Assembly: GCA_946478765.1 (NCBI GenBank)
Contig: CAMLDH010000024.1
Location: 1 to 20,911, forward strand
Source of the DNA: an uncultured Oxalobacteraceae bacterium
GTDB lineage: Bacteria > Pseudomonadota > Gammaproteobacteria > Burkholderiales > Burkholderiaceae
Direction: 5' to 3'
Length of the DNA stretch: 20,911 nucleotides
The notes under the pieces are model-generated. The model saw nothing but the letters and a program-made list of their open reading frames with translations, did not search any database and had not been told where the DNA came from. Below are positions 13,337 to 20,857 of this stretch, in pieces. Position 1 is the first letter of the stretch. Each line of letters opens with the position of its first letter. The position numbers and the translations under genes are program-made.

Positions 13337-15478
13337 ATGCCAGCAACCCATGACCATCGCCCCGCTTCGGGTACCGTGGCCGAGCGCATCGAAGATGATG
13401 CACAGGCAGGCCGGATCGCACAGTCCGTCAGCCCGATGTGGAAAACGGGCGCCGCACTGCTTGCCTGTATCGGTCCGCAGGCGGGTGCCGAACACGTGGT
13501 GCGCAGCGCGGCGCGGCTGGCCGTGCAATTGCATGCGGAATGGCACGCGGTTTATGTCGAGACACCGCAATTGCAACGGCTGCCTTCGGACCATCGCGAA
13601 CGCATCCTGAAGACACTGAAGCTGGCTGAGAATTTGGGCGCGACCACCGCCGTGCTGGCGGACAATGACGTTGCGCTTGCAATCGTCGGTTATGCGCGCA
13701 GCCGGAATTTTTCCAAGGTCGTGTTGGGACACAGCCATTTTACGTGGGTGAATTATTTCCCCTGGCACAAGGAGTGCCTGAAACGCATCGCCGCTTACGC
13801 GCCCGATATCGACCTGATTGAAATCGGACGCGCGGACGCCAGTGAGACTACCGCATCGCTCGAAGCGGACGGGCTGGAACAACCGCCCGCTGCATTACCG
13901 AGTGAAGCGGAAAGCGGGACCGCGGTGCTGCGCCAGCCGTCGCGCCGACGGCGCTACCTGCTGGCAGCCGGCGCCAGTCTGGCGACGACGCTGCTCACGA
14001 TTCCCTTGTTGCCTTATCTCGAACTGGCCAATATCGCGATGCTGTTCATGCTGACCGTCGTGCTGGTGTCGGTCCGCTTCGGACGCGAGGCATCGGTTGT
14101 GGCGACCCTGGTGGGCGTGATCGCGCTGGTGTTCGCGATGCCAAGGTTCTCCTTTGCCGCCGGCGATTTGCAATACACGGTCACGTTTCTGGTGATGCTG
14201 AGCGTGGGGCTCATCACGGGCAAGCTGACGGCCGATCTGCGTTATCAGGCTGGCGTCGCGTTGCATCGCGAATTGCGCTCGCGTGCGTTGTATGAATTCG
14301 CACGGGCTTTGTCCGGCACCTTGCAAATCGCACAGGTATTCGAGATCACGCGCACCTTTATCCAACGCACCTTCCATGCAAAGGCCACGCTATTGTTGCC
14401 CGACGATGCCGGCCGCTTGCAGTATCCAACGCTCAGTCTCGATCGCGGCAACCGCGCGCCGAACATGAGCGTGCTGGACATGGGGGTAGCACAATGGGCA
14501 TTCGATCATGCAGCGCCTGCCGGCACCGGCACCGATATGTTGCCCACCAATCGCTTTTTCTATTTGCCGCTGGTCGCCCCGATGCGCACGCGCGGCGTGC
14601 TGGCGATTGAGCCGCAAAGCCGGCGCTGGGCGTTGATCCCGGAGCAGCGCAAACAGCTCGATACTTTCGCGGCACTGGCGGCGATTGCACTGGAGCGCGT
14701 GCATTACGTCGACGTGGCGCAGGATGCGCTGGTGCGGATGGAATCCGAGCGCTTGCGCAATTCGCTGCTGGCGGCCTTGTCGCACGATTTGCGCACGCCG
14801 CTGACGTCGCTGGTCGGGATATCCGAATCGCTCGCGATGTCGAAGCCGCCGCTGACGCAGCCGCAACGGGAACTGGCGGATGCATTGCGCGAGGAAGCGG
14901 TGCGCATGAGCAATCTGGTGGCCAATCTGCTGGACATGGCGCGCATCCAGAGCGGGCAGGTAAAACTCAATCTGCAATGGCAACCGTTCGAGGAAGTCGT
15001 CGGCAGCGCGCTGCGCGCCAGCGGTTTGCAACTCGCCGCGCATGTAGTATCGACACAGCTGACGCGCGACTTGCCGCTGGTGCGTTTCGATGCAGTGCTG
15101 ATCGAGCGTGTACTGTGCAACCTGGTGGAGAACGCGGCCAAATATACCCCTGCCGGCTCGCGCATTGTGGTGACCGCGGAAGTTAATGCGCCATTTCTGC
15201 AGGCCTCGATATGCGACAACGGACCGGGCATACCGATGGGGCGCGAAGAAGCGATCTTTGAAAAATTCACGCGCGGCGAACGCGAGTCGGCCAAGTCCGG
15301 TGTCGGTCTCGGCCTGGCCATTTGCCGGGCGATTGTCGAAGCGCATGGCGGGACCATACGCGCGGCCGGTTCAGCCGATGGCGGCGCGTGCTTCACCTTC
15401 ACTTTGCCGGTCGGCACGCCGCCCGATTTACCCTCCATAGACGAAAGCGAGAGCAGCATCTCGCATGCCCCATCATGA
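13337..15478 (+). CDS. KdpD-type sensor histidine kinase lacking the N-terminal KdpD domain
   Basis: This encodes 713 residues versus about 890 for KdpD. Domains in order: a Usp-like domain (38-165; LLACIGPQAGAEHVVRSAAR, FSKVVLGHSHFTW); the four-helix DUF4118 membrane module (207-297); GAF (about 315-455); HisKA with phospho-acceptor His483 in LSHDLRTPLTS; and HATPase with N box NLVENAAKYTP (596-606), DNGPG (627-631) and GVGLGL (655-660). These match KdpD from its Usp domain onward. The preceding KdpD sensor domain (about 210 residues with Walker-like motifs) is missing, leaving a short 33-residue lead. The ATG at 13337 lacks a Shine-Dalgarno; Met34, just before the Usp domain, is an alternative start. 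The stop overlaps the kdpE start (ATGA), so the two are translationally coupled. It presumably senses K+ or osmotic state and phosphorylates KdpE. Confidence 0.92.
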   Translation: MPATHDHRPASGTVAERIEDDAQAGRIAQSVSPMWKTGAALLACIGPQAGAEHVVRSAARLAVQLHAEWHAVYVETPQLQRLPSDHRERILKTLKLAENLGATTAVLADNDVALAIVGYARSRNFSKVVLGHSHFTWVNYFPWHKECLKRIAAYAPDIDLIEIGRADASETTASLEADGLEQPPAALPSEAESGTAVLRQPSRRRRYLLAAGASLATTLLTIPLLPYLELANIAMLFMLTVVLVSVRFGREASVVATLVGVIALVFAMPRFSFAAGDLQYTVTFLVMLSVGLITGKLTADLRYQAGVALHRELRSRALYEFARALSGTLQIAQVFEITRTFIQRTFHAKATLLLPDDAGRLQYPTLSLDRGNRAPNMSVLDMGVAQWAFDHAAPAGTGTDMLPTNRFFYLPLVAPMRTRGVLAIEPQSRRWALIPEQRKQLDTFAALAAIALERVHYVDVAQDALVRMESERLRNSLLAALSHDLRTPLTSLVGISESLAMSKPPLTQPQRELADALREEAVRMSNLVANLLDMARIQSGQVKLNLQWQPFEEVVGSALRASGLQLAAHVVSTQLTRDLPLVRFDAVLIERVLCNLVENAAKYTPAGSRIVVTAEVNAPFLQASICDNGPGIPMGREEAIFEKFTRGERESAKSGVGLGLAICRAIVEAHGGTIRAAGSADGGACFTFTLPVGTPPDLPSIDESESSISHAPS

Positions 15479-16173
15479 GTGAAGCAACCCCGATCGCCCT
15501 ATTGATCGAAGACGAACCGCAAATCCGGCGTTTCGTGCGCATGGCGCTGGAGGCGGAAGGCTGGCAGATTTTCGAATCGGAATCGATGCGCCGCGGCCTC
15601 ATCGATGCCGGCACGCGCAAGCCGAACCTGATCATTCTCGACCTCGGATTGCCGGACGGCGACGGCGTCGATTTCATTGCCGATATCCGGACCTGGTCGG
15701 CGGTGCCGATCATCGTGCTGTCGGCACGCGTGGACGAATCCGACAAGATCCGGGCGCTCGATGCCGGCGCGGATGACTATCTCACCAAGCCGTTCGGTGT
15801 CGGAGAATTGCTGGCGCGCGTGCGCGCGACCTTGCGGCGGCAGCGGCAGCCGGAAATCAGTGCCGATGGGCAGATCCGGTTCGGCGATGTCAAGGTGGAT
15901 ATCCGCACACGGCTGGTGACCAAGGCGGATCAGGTGGTGCATCTGACGCCGACCGAATACCGGCTACTTACGGCGCTGGTGACGCATGCGGGACGCGTGG
16001 TGACCAATCCGCAACTGCTGCGCGAAGTCTGGGGGCCATCCAACACCGAGAATGGGCATTATCTGCGCATCTACATGGGGCATTTGCGGCAAAAACTCGA
16101 AGACGATCCGGCCCAGCCGAAATACTTGTTGACCGAGACGGCGGTGGGGTATCGGCTGTTGTTGCCGCACTAG
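15475..16173 (+). CDS. kdpE: KdpE response regulator
   Basis: This encodes 232 residues, an OmpR/PhoB-family regulator of normal KdpE length. The receiver domain has Glu12-Asp13 in LLIEDEPQIRRF, phospho-acceptor Asp56 in LIILDLGLPDGDG, the S/T switch in VLSAR, and Lys105 in DDYLTKPFGVGEL. A winged-helix domain (about 130-230) includes HLTPTEYRLL, VTNPQLLREVWGPSNTENGH and YLRIYMGHLRQKLEDDP, with the terminal GVGYRL-type wing (AVGYRLLLPH). LPDGDGVDF and WGPSNTENGHYLRIYMG are characteristic of KdpE within this family. The start overlaps the kinase stop by four bases. No kdpFABC is nearby; the likely target is the divergent KimA-like gene. The stop codon TAG (16171-16173) is shared with a palindromic element. 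Confidence 0.94.
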   Translation: MSEATPIALLIEDEPQIRRFVRMALEAEGWQIFESESMRRGLIDAGTRKPNLIILDLGLPDGDGVDFIADIRTWSAVPIIVLSARVDESDKIRALDAGADDYLTKPFGVGELLARVRATLRRQRQPEISADGQIRFGDVKVDIRTRLVTKADQVVHLTPTEYRLLTALVTHAGRVVTNPQLLREVWGPSNTENGHYLRIYMGHLRQKLEDDPAQPKYLLTETAVGYRLLLPH

Positions 16174-16279
16174 AGCGGTTTGCGCTCCGATATAAGGTAG
16201 GGTGCGCCTCGCGCACCAGTGCTCTTGCGACGGTATCGGTGCGCGGGGCGCACCCTACGGTGATTTGCAATCCGCTCTA
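16171..16279. repeat. Palindromic element 2 of the TAGAGCGG family
   Basis: The outer ends TAGAGCGGTTTGC and GCAATCCGCTCTA are inverted with one mismatch. The inner arms at 16197-16217 and 16238-16258 match at 20 of 21 bases (GTAGGGTGCGCC... against ...GGCGCACCCTAC). The unit fills nearly the whole gap between two convergent genes, so it is well placed as a bidirectional terminator or transcription barrier, though no T-run is present. Its first three bases are the kdpE stop codon. Confidence 0.9.
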
Positions 16280-16288
16280 AGATAGATT

Positions 16289-17611
16289 CTAAGGCGTATC
16301 AGTTTCCTTGCGCCACAGCGCCCCGCTCTTCCCATCCTCATCCGTAACGCTGACGTGAAAGCCGATGGTGGTTTGCCCCGAGATGCCTTCCAGCGAACCA
16401 TCCTTGCGGAAGCGGCTGACGGTCTTGTCGGCAGCCGGATGCAACTCGATCGTGATGTCGCACGCGTCTTCCTGCTGGAACGCATCGATGATGAGGGTGT
16501 TGACCCGGTTGATGAGTGCATTCTCGGCCTGCGCCAGACGATCGATGCTGTTCGTCTCCTCTGCGTCTTGCGCGGCGGGATCGGCATCTTCCGCGGCGCC
16601 GAACAGCTGATCGAGCGTCTGCTTGAATTCGCGATGGGTGGTGACGCGGTAAGCCAGCGTCGCTTGCGGAAAATGCGCATCCAGCATGAGCGACGTCTTG
16701 ATGCGCTCGGGGTTGGTGGTCAGGATGATGCGCTCGCCCGCCCTTTCTTCCAGCAGCAGCCAGCGGTGTTGCTCAAAATATTCGGGCGCGAAATTTTGCA
16801 GCGCATGGGCCGGCCTGATCCGCTCCTTTTTGAAGCCCTCGTAGGGCACGCCGAAGAACCTGGCAAGCGACTCGCCGATATCCGACAACTTGACCTGAAA
16901 CTCGTTGACGAGGACATCCTGGATATCGCGCCCCTTGCGGCGCGCCAGGCGGCCGGCCAACTCCAGTTCGGGCAGCGACAGGACCGCTTCTGCCACCAGC
17001 GGATGGTATTTGGAGCGGATCACCAGCGGCGGCTTCAGGCGCTGCGCGAATGCGATCGCCAGCGTCTCGCACAACTCCTTCAATCCCTCTTCCACCATTT
17101 TCGGAAAGGCTTCGCTGGTGTGGCTGTTGATGAGCTGCAGCACGCCCAGCAATTCCCGGGTCTGCGCATTGACCAGCGGCGCGACCAGCATCTGCTTGGA
17201 GCGATAGCCGGTGCGCTGATCGATCTTGCTGATGTAATGCAGCCCCGGCGAAATGGCGTTCAGTTCCGCCTCGTCATACACGTCGCGGATGTTGACGACC
17301 TTTTTTGTCAGCGCGACATAGCCGGCGATGCTCTTGTCGGAAATCGGCAGTGAAAAATCCTTGAACGAATGGAGCCCGGTCTTGACCTTGGTCTCGATCG
17401 ACGTCTTGCCTTCGCTTAGCACATAGATGGTCAGACGGTCGCAGGCCGCGAGTTCGCAGATATCCTGCGACAGATCGAGCATGATCTCGTCGATATTGCC
17501 GGTCGAATGAATCTTGTTGGTGACCGTCTGCAGCATCTTGAGGAAGTGCACGCGGCTGCCTGCGTCTTCGTCATGGTCGGTGTGGGGCGGTATGCCGGAA
17601 AGCTTGTTCAT
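16289..17611 (-). CDS. GAF + GspE_N (MshEN) protein lacking the ATPase domain
   Basis: This encodes 440 residues from the ATG at 17611, chosen for its GGGAGA site; in-frame extension to 17689 lacks one. A GAF domain (about 25-190; LTIYVLSEGKTSIETKVKTG, GYRSKQMLVAPLVNAQTRELL, GVLQLINS) is followed by a GspE N-terminal/MshEN-type module (about 215-340; LAGRLARRKGRDIQDVLVNE, IGESLARFFGVPYEGF, LLLEERAGERIILTTNPERI). The start of a type II/IV secretion ATPase comes next: ALINRVNTLIIDAFQQEDAC, DITIELHPA, RFRKDGSLEGI (about 365-415). In GspE/PilB relatives this continues into about 300 residues with Walker A and B. Here the protein ends 29 residues later, next to palindromic element 2. Either it is a truncated ATPase or a natural regulatory protein that kept the GAF and nucleotide-sensing parts. 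It has an intact frame, start and stop. Confidence 0.78.
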   Translation of the reverse strand: MNKLSGIPPHTDHDEDAGSRVHFLKMLQTVTNKIHSTGNIDEIMLDLSQDICELAACDRLTIYVLSEGKTSIETKVKTGLHSFKDFSLPISDKSIAGYVALTKKVVNIRDVYDEAELNAISPGLHYISKIDQRTGYRSKQMLVAPLVNAQTRELLGVLQLINSHTSEAFPKMVEEGLKELCETLAIAFAQRLKPPLVIRSKYHPLVAEAVLSLPELELAGRLARRKGRDIQDVLVNEFQVKLSDIGESLARFFGVPYEGFKKERIRPAHALQNFAPEYFEQHRWLLLEERAGERIILTTNPERIKTSLMLDAHFPQATLAYRVTTHREFKQTLDQLFGAAEDADPAAQDAEETNSIDRLAQAENALINRVNTLIIDAFQQEDACDITIELHPAADKTVSRFRKDGSLEGISGQTTIGFHVSVTDEDGKSGALWRKETDTP

Positions 17612-17867
17612 GCGCGGTTCTCCCGAATCTCGAATCCGATTGCGAATGTCATCCTTGTGCATAGTAGCGGTCCGGTCAAGCCTGAGCAACCGAATCGCGC
17701 GCCGTTAATGCATTGCGTTCATGCGGCCGCGCCGGCAAATTTGAATTGGCAAGGCGCATTGCATTGCGCGAATGCTTTCCTGGAATAATTACCATCTTGC
17801 CGCAATCGAGCGGTGCGGGTAGCATGGGACGAACATCGGGTTTTGGCATTCTCTATCTGGGGGGATC

Positions 17868-18182
17868 ATGGCACTTTTCGTTATCGATGCGGTTCAATTC
17901 AATGCCGGGAACGAGCGGGTTGAAAAGGTGCGCTGGGGCAAGATTAGAGGCGGGGAAGTAAGCGCGCCGGTATGGGTTACCGCGCCGTCCGTTACCGAGG
18001 TGGCGGCAGTGGTGGATGCCATCAAGGGCGGCGATGAGGTGATGACCCTGTTTGCCACCGCCGGTGGCGCGGTGGTCGGCCCCAAGGTACATGTCGTTAC
18101 CTACGACGATCGCTCGCAGGGGATTGAAGCGGACAAAAACGACATTGCCGAACGAAGCTTGCGCGATCTGCCCGGTTTCTAG
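17868..18182 (+). CDS. Hypothetical protein, 104 residues
   Basis: This is a short soluble protein with a strong GGGGGA sequence just before the ATG. It has no signal peptide, no cysteines and no catalytic motif I recognise. The pattern (FVIDAVQFNAGNERVEKVRW, APVWVTAPSVTEVAAVVDAI, EVMTLFATAGGAVVGPKVHV, VTYDDRSQGIEAD) suggests a small alpha/beta fold of alternating strands and helices. Frame use and the ribosome binding site support a real gene. Its TAG stop (18180-18182) is the start of the third palindromic element. The gene upstream is transcribed divergently. Confidence 0.75.
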   Translation: MALFVIDAVQFNAGNERVEKVRWGKIRGGEVSAPVWVTAPSVTEVAAVVDAIKGGDEVMTLFATAGGAVVGPKVHVVTYDDRSQGIEADKNDIAERSLRDLPGF

Positions 18183-18252
18183 AGCGGATTGCGGGTGCTG
18201 TAGGGCGACCCGCGTAGGGGTGTAGCAGGGACTGCGGATCGCCTGCGATCCG
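18180..18252. repeat. Palindromic element 3 of the TAGAGCGG family (partial)
   Basis: The left end TAGAGCGGATTGC is identical to the inverted right end of element 2 over 13 bases. Two hairpins follow: GCGGGT (18191-18196) with ACCCGC (18208-18213), and CGGATCGC-CT-GCGATCCG (18235-18252), eight perfect pairs. No CCGCTCTA right end is found before the next gene, so this copy is decayed or of a different type. It starts with the TAG stop codon of the preceding gene and lies between convergent genes. Confidence 0.7.
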
Positions 18253-18321
18253 TCTGCGATAACGGTAGCGTCTTGCAAGCCAATATGTCCCCCTGCAGCA
18301 GATCGGTATAAAAACAGGCAA

Positions 18322-18651
18322 TCAATCAATCAGCAACGCAGACGAGCCGTCCGGATAACGCGCGTCAAAACAGCGTGTGCATTGCTCACAAAAAACATGC
18401 TCCTGTTTCACATGCTTCTGGCGTAGCACCAGCTTCAGGTGGACGGTTTTGCATGCCGGGCAAGTCTCTCTTATTGTCCCTGCCATCACGATCGGACCTT
18501 CCACAAGGCAACCTTCGGCGACGGGTGCGCCATTGACAATGGTCAATGGATCGAGCGGGATCAAAACAAGCAAATCCGCATCGTTATGTCTGTTGTTCAT
18601 ACGCGGCCGTTCGACCGAATCGTGCCGGCCCATCGTTTCGGATTCGCTCAT
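18322..18651 (-). CDS. Small cysteine-rich (zinc-ribbon-like) hypothetical protein
   Basis: This encodes 109 residues, with AGAGGAGC seven bases before the ATG. The N-terminal half is polar, then hydrophobic (DADLLVLIPLDPLTIVNGAP). The C-terminal half holds Cys64-x2-Cys67 (ETCPACKTVHLK) and Cys88-x2-Cys91-x2-Cys94 (HVFCEQCTRCFDARYPDG). Two CxxC knuckles about 20 residues apart suit a single zinc ribbon. No enzyme domain is visible. It could bind nucleic acid or protein; I do not recognise the family. It is read leftward, converging on the 104-residue gene across element 3. Confidence 0.75.
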   Translation of the reverse strand: MSESETMGRHDSVERPRMNNRHNDADLLVLIPLDPLTIVNGAPVAEGCLVEGPIVMAGTIRETCPACKTVHLKLVLRQKHVKQEHVFCEQCTRCFDARYPDGSSALLID

Positions 18652-18747
18652 GTTAATGCTCCTCTTATCGCGAAAAATGATTATTTAACCATAGCCAAGA
18701 AACGCGAGGATGGCAAGGCAAGATCAACATTATTTTGCGGAAATCGA

Positions 18748-19491
18748 CTACTCCAGATATTGCGCATTCCAGCACACGTACAGCGCATAGGCGGCGGCTT
18801 TCATCGCGTATTTATCGGCGTAGTCCTTGGGATCGAGCGGGTCGTACACGTAAAAATTGGCGCAATTGTTTGCGGCAGTCAACATATGCCAGATTTTTTG
18901 CGGCAACGTGTACGGCGGTTGCCATTCAAAATCGTCCTGCGCTTCATAATGCAAAAAAATCGGCAGGATCGGGATGCCGGTGCGCATCGACACTTCAAAC
19001 GCGCCGGACTTGAATTCGCCAAACAGGCGCCGCCCTTTGCACCCGCCTTCCGGATAAAGCGCAATGTTTTGCCCCGCATTGACCGCGTCCACCATGGTCT
19101 GGATCGCCTGCTGGCGCGACGCCGGATCGTCGCGATCGACATACAGGGTGCCGGCCGCCTTGCTGATGCGGCCGACGACAAACCAGCCTTGCACCTGCAG
19201 CTTGGCTAGCGACACTACGTCAAACAATGCGGGAATCCCGATATCCTCAAACGCGGCCGGATGATTGGCAATCAGGATGAAGCGCGTCGGCAGGCGCCGC
19301 CGGTTTTTCTGATGCAAGCGCAAGTCGACATCGAGCGCCCGCACAAACGCGCGGCTCCAGGCCTGGAACAGGCGCGCTACCGGATGAATGCCGGGCCAGG
19401 GCAACCAGGACAGCAGGTACATCAGCATGGTGAAGGCGATGAAATCCACCCAGCCGATTACTTTTCGCATCAGACGTAGCAGCGGCAGCAT
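18748..19491 (-). CDS. PlsC-family lysophospholipid acyltransferase
   Basis: This encodes 247 residues from the ATG at 19491 (AGGGA about 11 bases upstream); an in-frame extension to 19596 is unsupported. An N-terminal membrane helix (GWVDFIAFTMLMYLLSWLPW, 13-32) is followed by the acyltransferase core. Motif I is ANHPAAFEDIG with His77; the acid four residues on is Glu82, with Asp83 next to it, whereas the family norm is HxxxxD. The GTLYVDRDDPASR region (114-126) and motif III LYPEGGCKGRRLF (145-157; usual form FPEGTRS) come next, then the substrate-shaping MRTGIPILPIFLHY. Enzymes of this fold acylate lysophosphatidate or related lipids at the inner membrane. The altered motifs suggest a divergent subfamily with an uncertain acceptor. 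Confidence 0.85.
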   Translation of the reverse strand: MLPLLRLMRKVIGWVDFIAFTMLMYLLSWLPWPGIHPVARLFQAWSRAFVRALDVDLRLHQKNRRRLPTRFILIANHPAAFEDIGIPALFDVVSLAKLQVQGWFVVGRISKAAGTLYVDRDDPASRQQAIQTMVDAVNAGQNIALYPEGGCKGRRLFGEFKSGAFEVSMRTGIPILPIFLHYEAQDDFEWQPPYTLPQKIWHMLTAANNCANFYVYDPLDPKDYADKYAMKAAAYALYVCWNAQYLE

Positions 19492-19659
19492 CCGGTTTAT
19501 CCCTGTGTAATTGGTGCAGGCATGGACGGCAGGCGAAGCAGTAAAACCGTTGAACGGCTTGCATGACATTGGCGTGCGCCGGGAACGGCTGGGCAAGGTA
19601 TTGAATCGAACCCCATCTGATGCCTTGCCCGCACCGCGCGCGTCATTCGGCAGGCGATT

Positions 19660-20796
19660 TCAGCGCCTGAACATCGCTTCGAATTTCAGGCGGTCGGTGG
19701 TCGCCTTGCGCGCATCCTCGTGGCTCACCTTCTTCGCCTGCATCAGCGCCTGCAAATCGTCGTTCATCGTGTGGCATCCCGATGCCGCGTCCTGTCCCAG
19801 CTTTTCCAGCAAGGGACGGATGCCGCCCAGATTGCGGCTCTCGATCAGGCGGCTGACGTCGGGATTGACAGTCAGGCATTCGGACGCCAGGCAATACGTG
19901 TTGCCCTCGACCGACGGCAGCAAGGCCTGGCAGATCACGCCGCGCAGCGAATTCGACAAGGCTTCGGCTTGCGCATCGGTGCTGCCCAGCAGGCGCAGCA
20001 GTTTTTGCAATCCCAGCTCGGTCGATCGCGCGTGCAGCGTAGCCAGCACCAGGGGCCCGGATTCCGACAGCGCCAACGCCTCTTGCGCGGTTTGCGCGTC
20101 GCGGATCTCGCCGATCAGGATGACATCGGGCCGCTCGCGCAACGCATCGAGCGCGCCCAGATAAAAACTGTCGACGTCGCCGTCGGCGCCCACTTCGCGT
20201 TGCGTAATGATGCATTTGCGTTGCGGGATCAGCGTTTCAACCGGGTCTTCAATCGTGATGATGTGTCCCGAGCGCGTCTTGTTGATCTGATCGAGCAAGG
20301 ACGCAATCGTGGTCGATTTCCCCTGGCAGGTATCGCCGATGATCAGCACCAGGCCGCTGTTGAGCTTCGCGAAATCCTGCGCGCACTTGCGCAAGCCGAT
20401 CTGCTCCAGCGCCACCGGCTCGGTCGGGAAACGGCGAATCACGCAGCCGAGCCGCTTGTTTCCCTGAAACGAAAAACAGTTCGCCCGGATGCGCGCGCTG
20501 TGCAAATCCTTGGAGCGATCGAACGCGCGATCGCGGATGCACTCTTCCCAATTCGGCTCGATCACTTCGAAAAATTCTTCCAGCTCTTCGCGCGTGATCG
20601 GCGTGTCCGACACCGCGACCAGCCGCTTCGGCTGGCGCAGCATGATGGGACTGTTCTGATGAATGAGGATGTCGCTGAATACGGTATCGGAGTTAAGCAG
20701 ATGGACGATTTGCTCGATCAGGGTGCCGAGGACGGGAAGGCCAGCTATTTCGCTGAAGGTGAGGGTTTCAATGAGCGAGTATTGTTGATGTTGCAT
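19660..20796 (-). CDS. PilT/PilU-like type IV pilus retraction ATPase, orphan
   Basis: This encodes 378 residues. An N-terminal PAS-like domain (LTFSEIAGLPVLG to about 120) precedes the RecA-like ATPase core. The Walker A motif is GDTCQGKSTT at 154-163, in place of the usual GPTGSGKSTT. The Asp box is HIITIEDPVE (178-187), Walker B is DVILIGEIRD (224-233) and the His box is LATLHARS (251-258). The order and spacing follow PilT/PilU, the hexameric motors that retract type IV pili. The C-terminal AIRE motif of true PilT is not evident; the protein ends TTDRLKFEAMFRR. No pil genes are adjacent, only an acyltransferase downstream, so it is an orphan paralogue, perhaps PilU-like. CAGGGA precedes the ATG at 20796. 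Confidence 0.9.
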   Translation of the reverse strand: MQHQQYSLIETLTFSEIAGLPVLGTLIEQIVHLLNSDTVFSDILIHQNSPIMLRQPKRLVAVSDTPITREELEEFFEVIEPNWEECIRDRAFDRSKDLHSARIRANCFSFQGNKRLGCVIRRFPTEPVALEQIGLRKCAQDFAKLNSGLVLIIGDTCQGKSTTIASLLDQINKTRSGHIITIEDPVETLIPQRKCIITQREVGADGDVDSFYLGALDALRERPDVILIGEIRDAQTAQEALALSESGPLVLATLHARSTELGLQKLLRLLGSTDAQAEALSNSLRGVICQALLPSVEGNTYCLASECLTVNPDVSRLIESRNLGGIRPLLEKLGQDAASGCHTMNDDLQALMQAKKVSHEDARKATTDRLKFEAMFRR

Positions 20797-20857
20797 CAGT
20801 ATCCCTGCTGGTTGGAAAGAACGTCACGGTCTTACAGCTGGCTTTCGATCTCATCCA

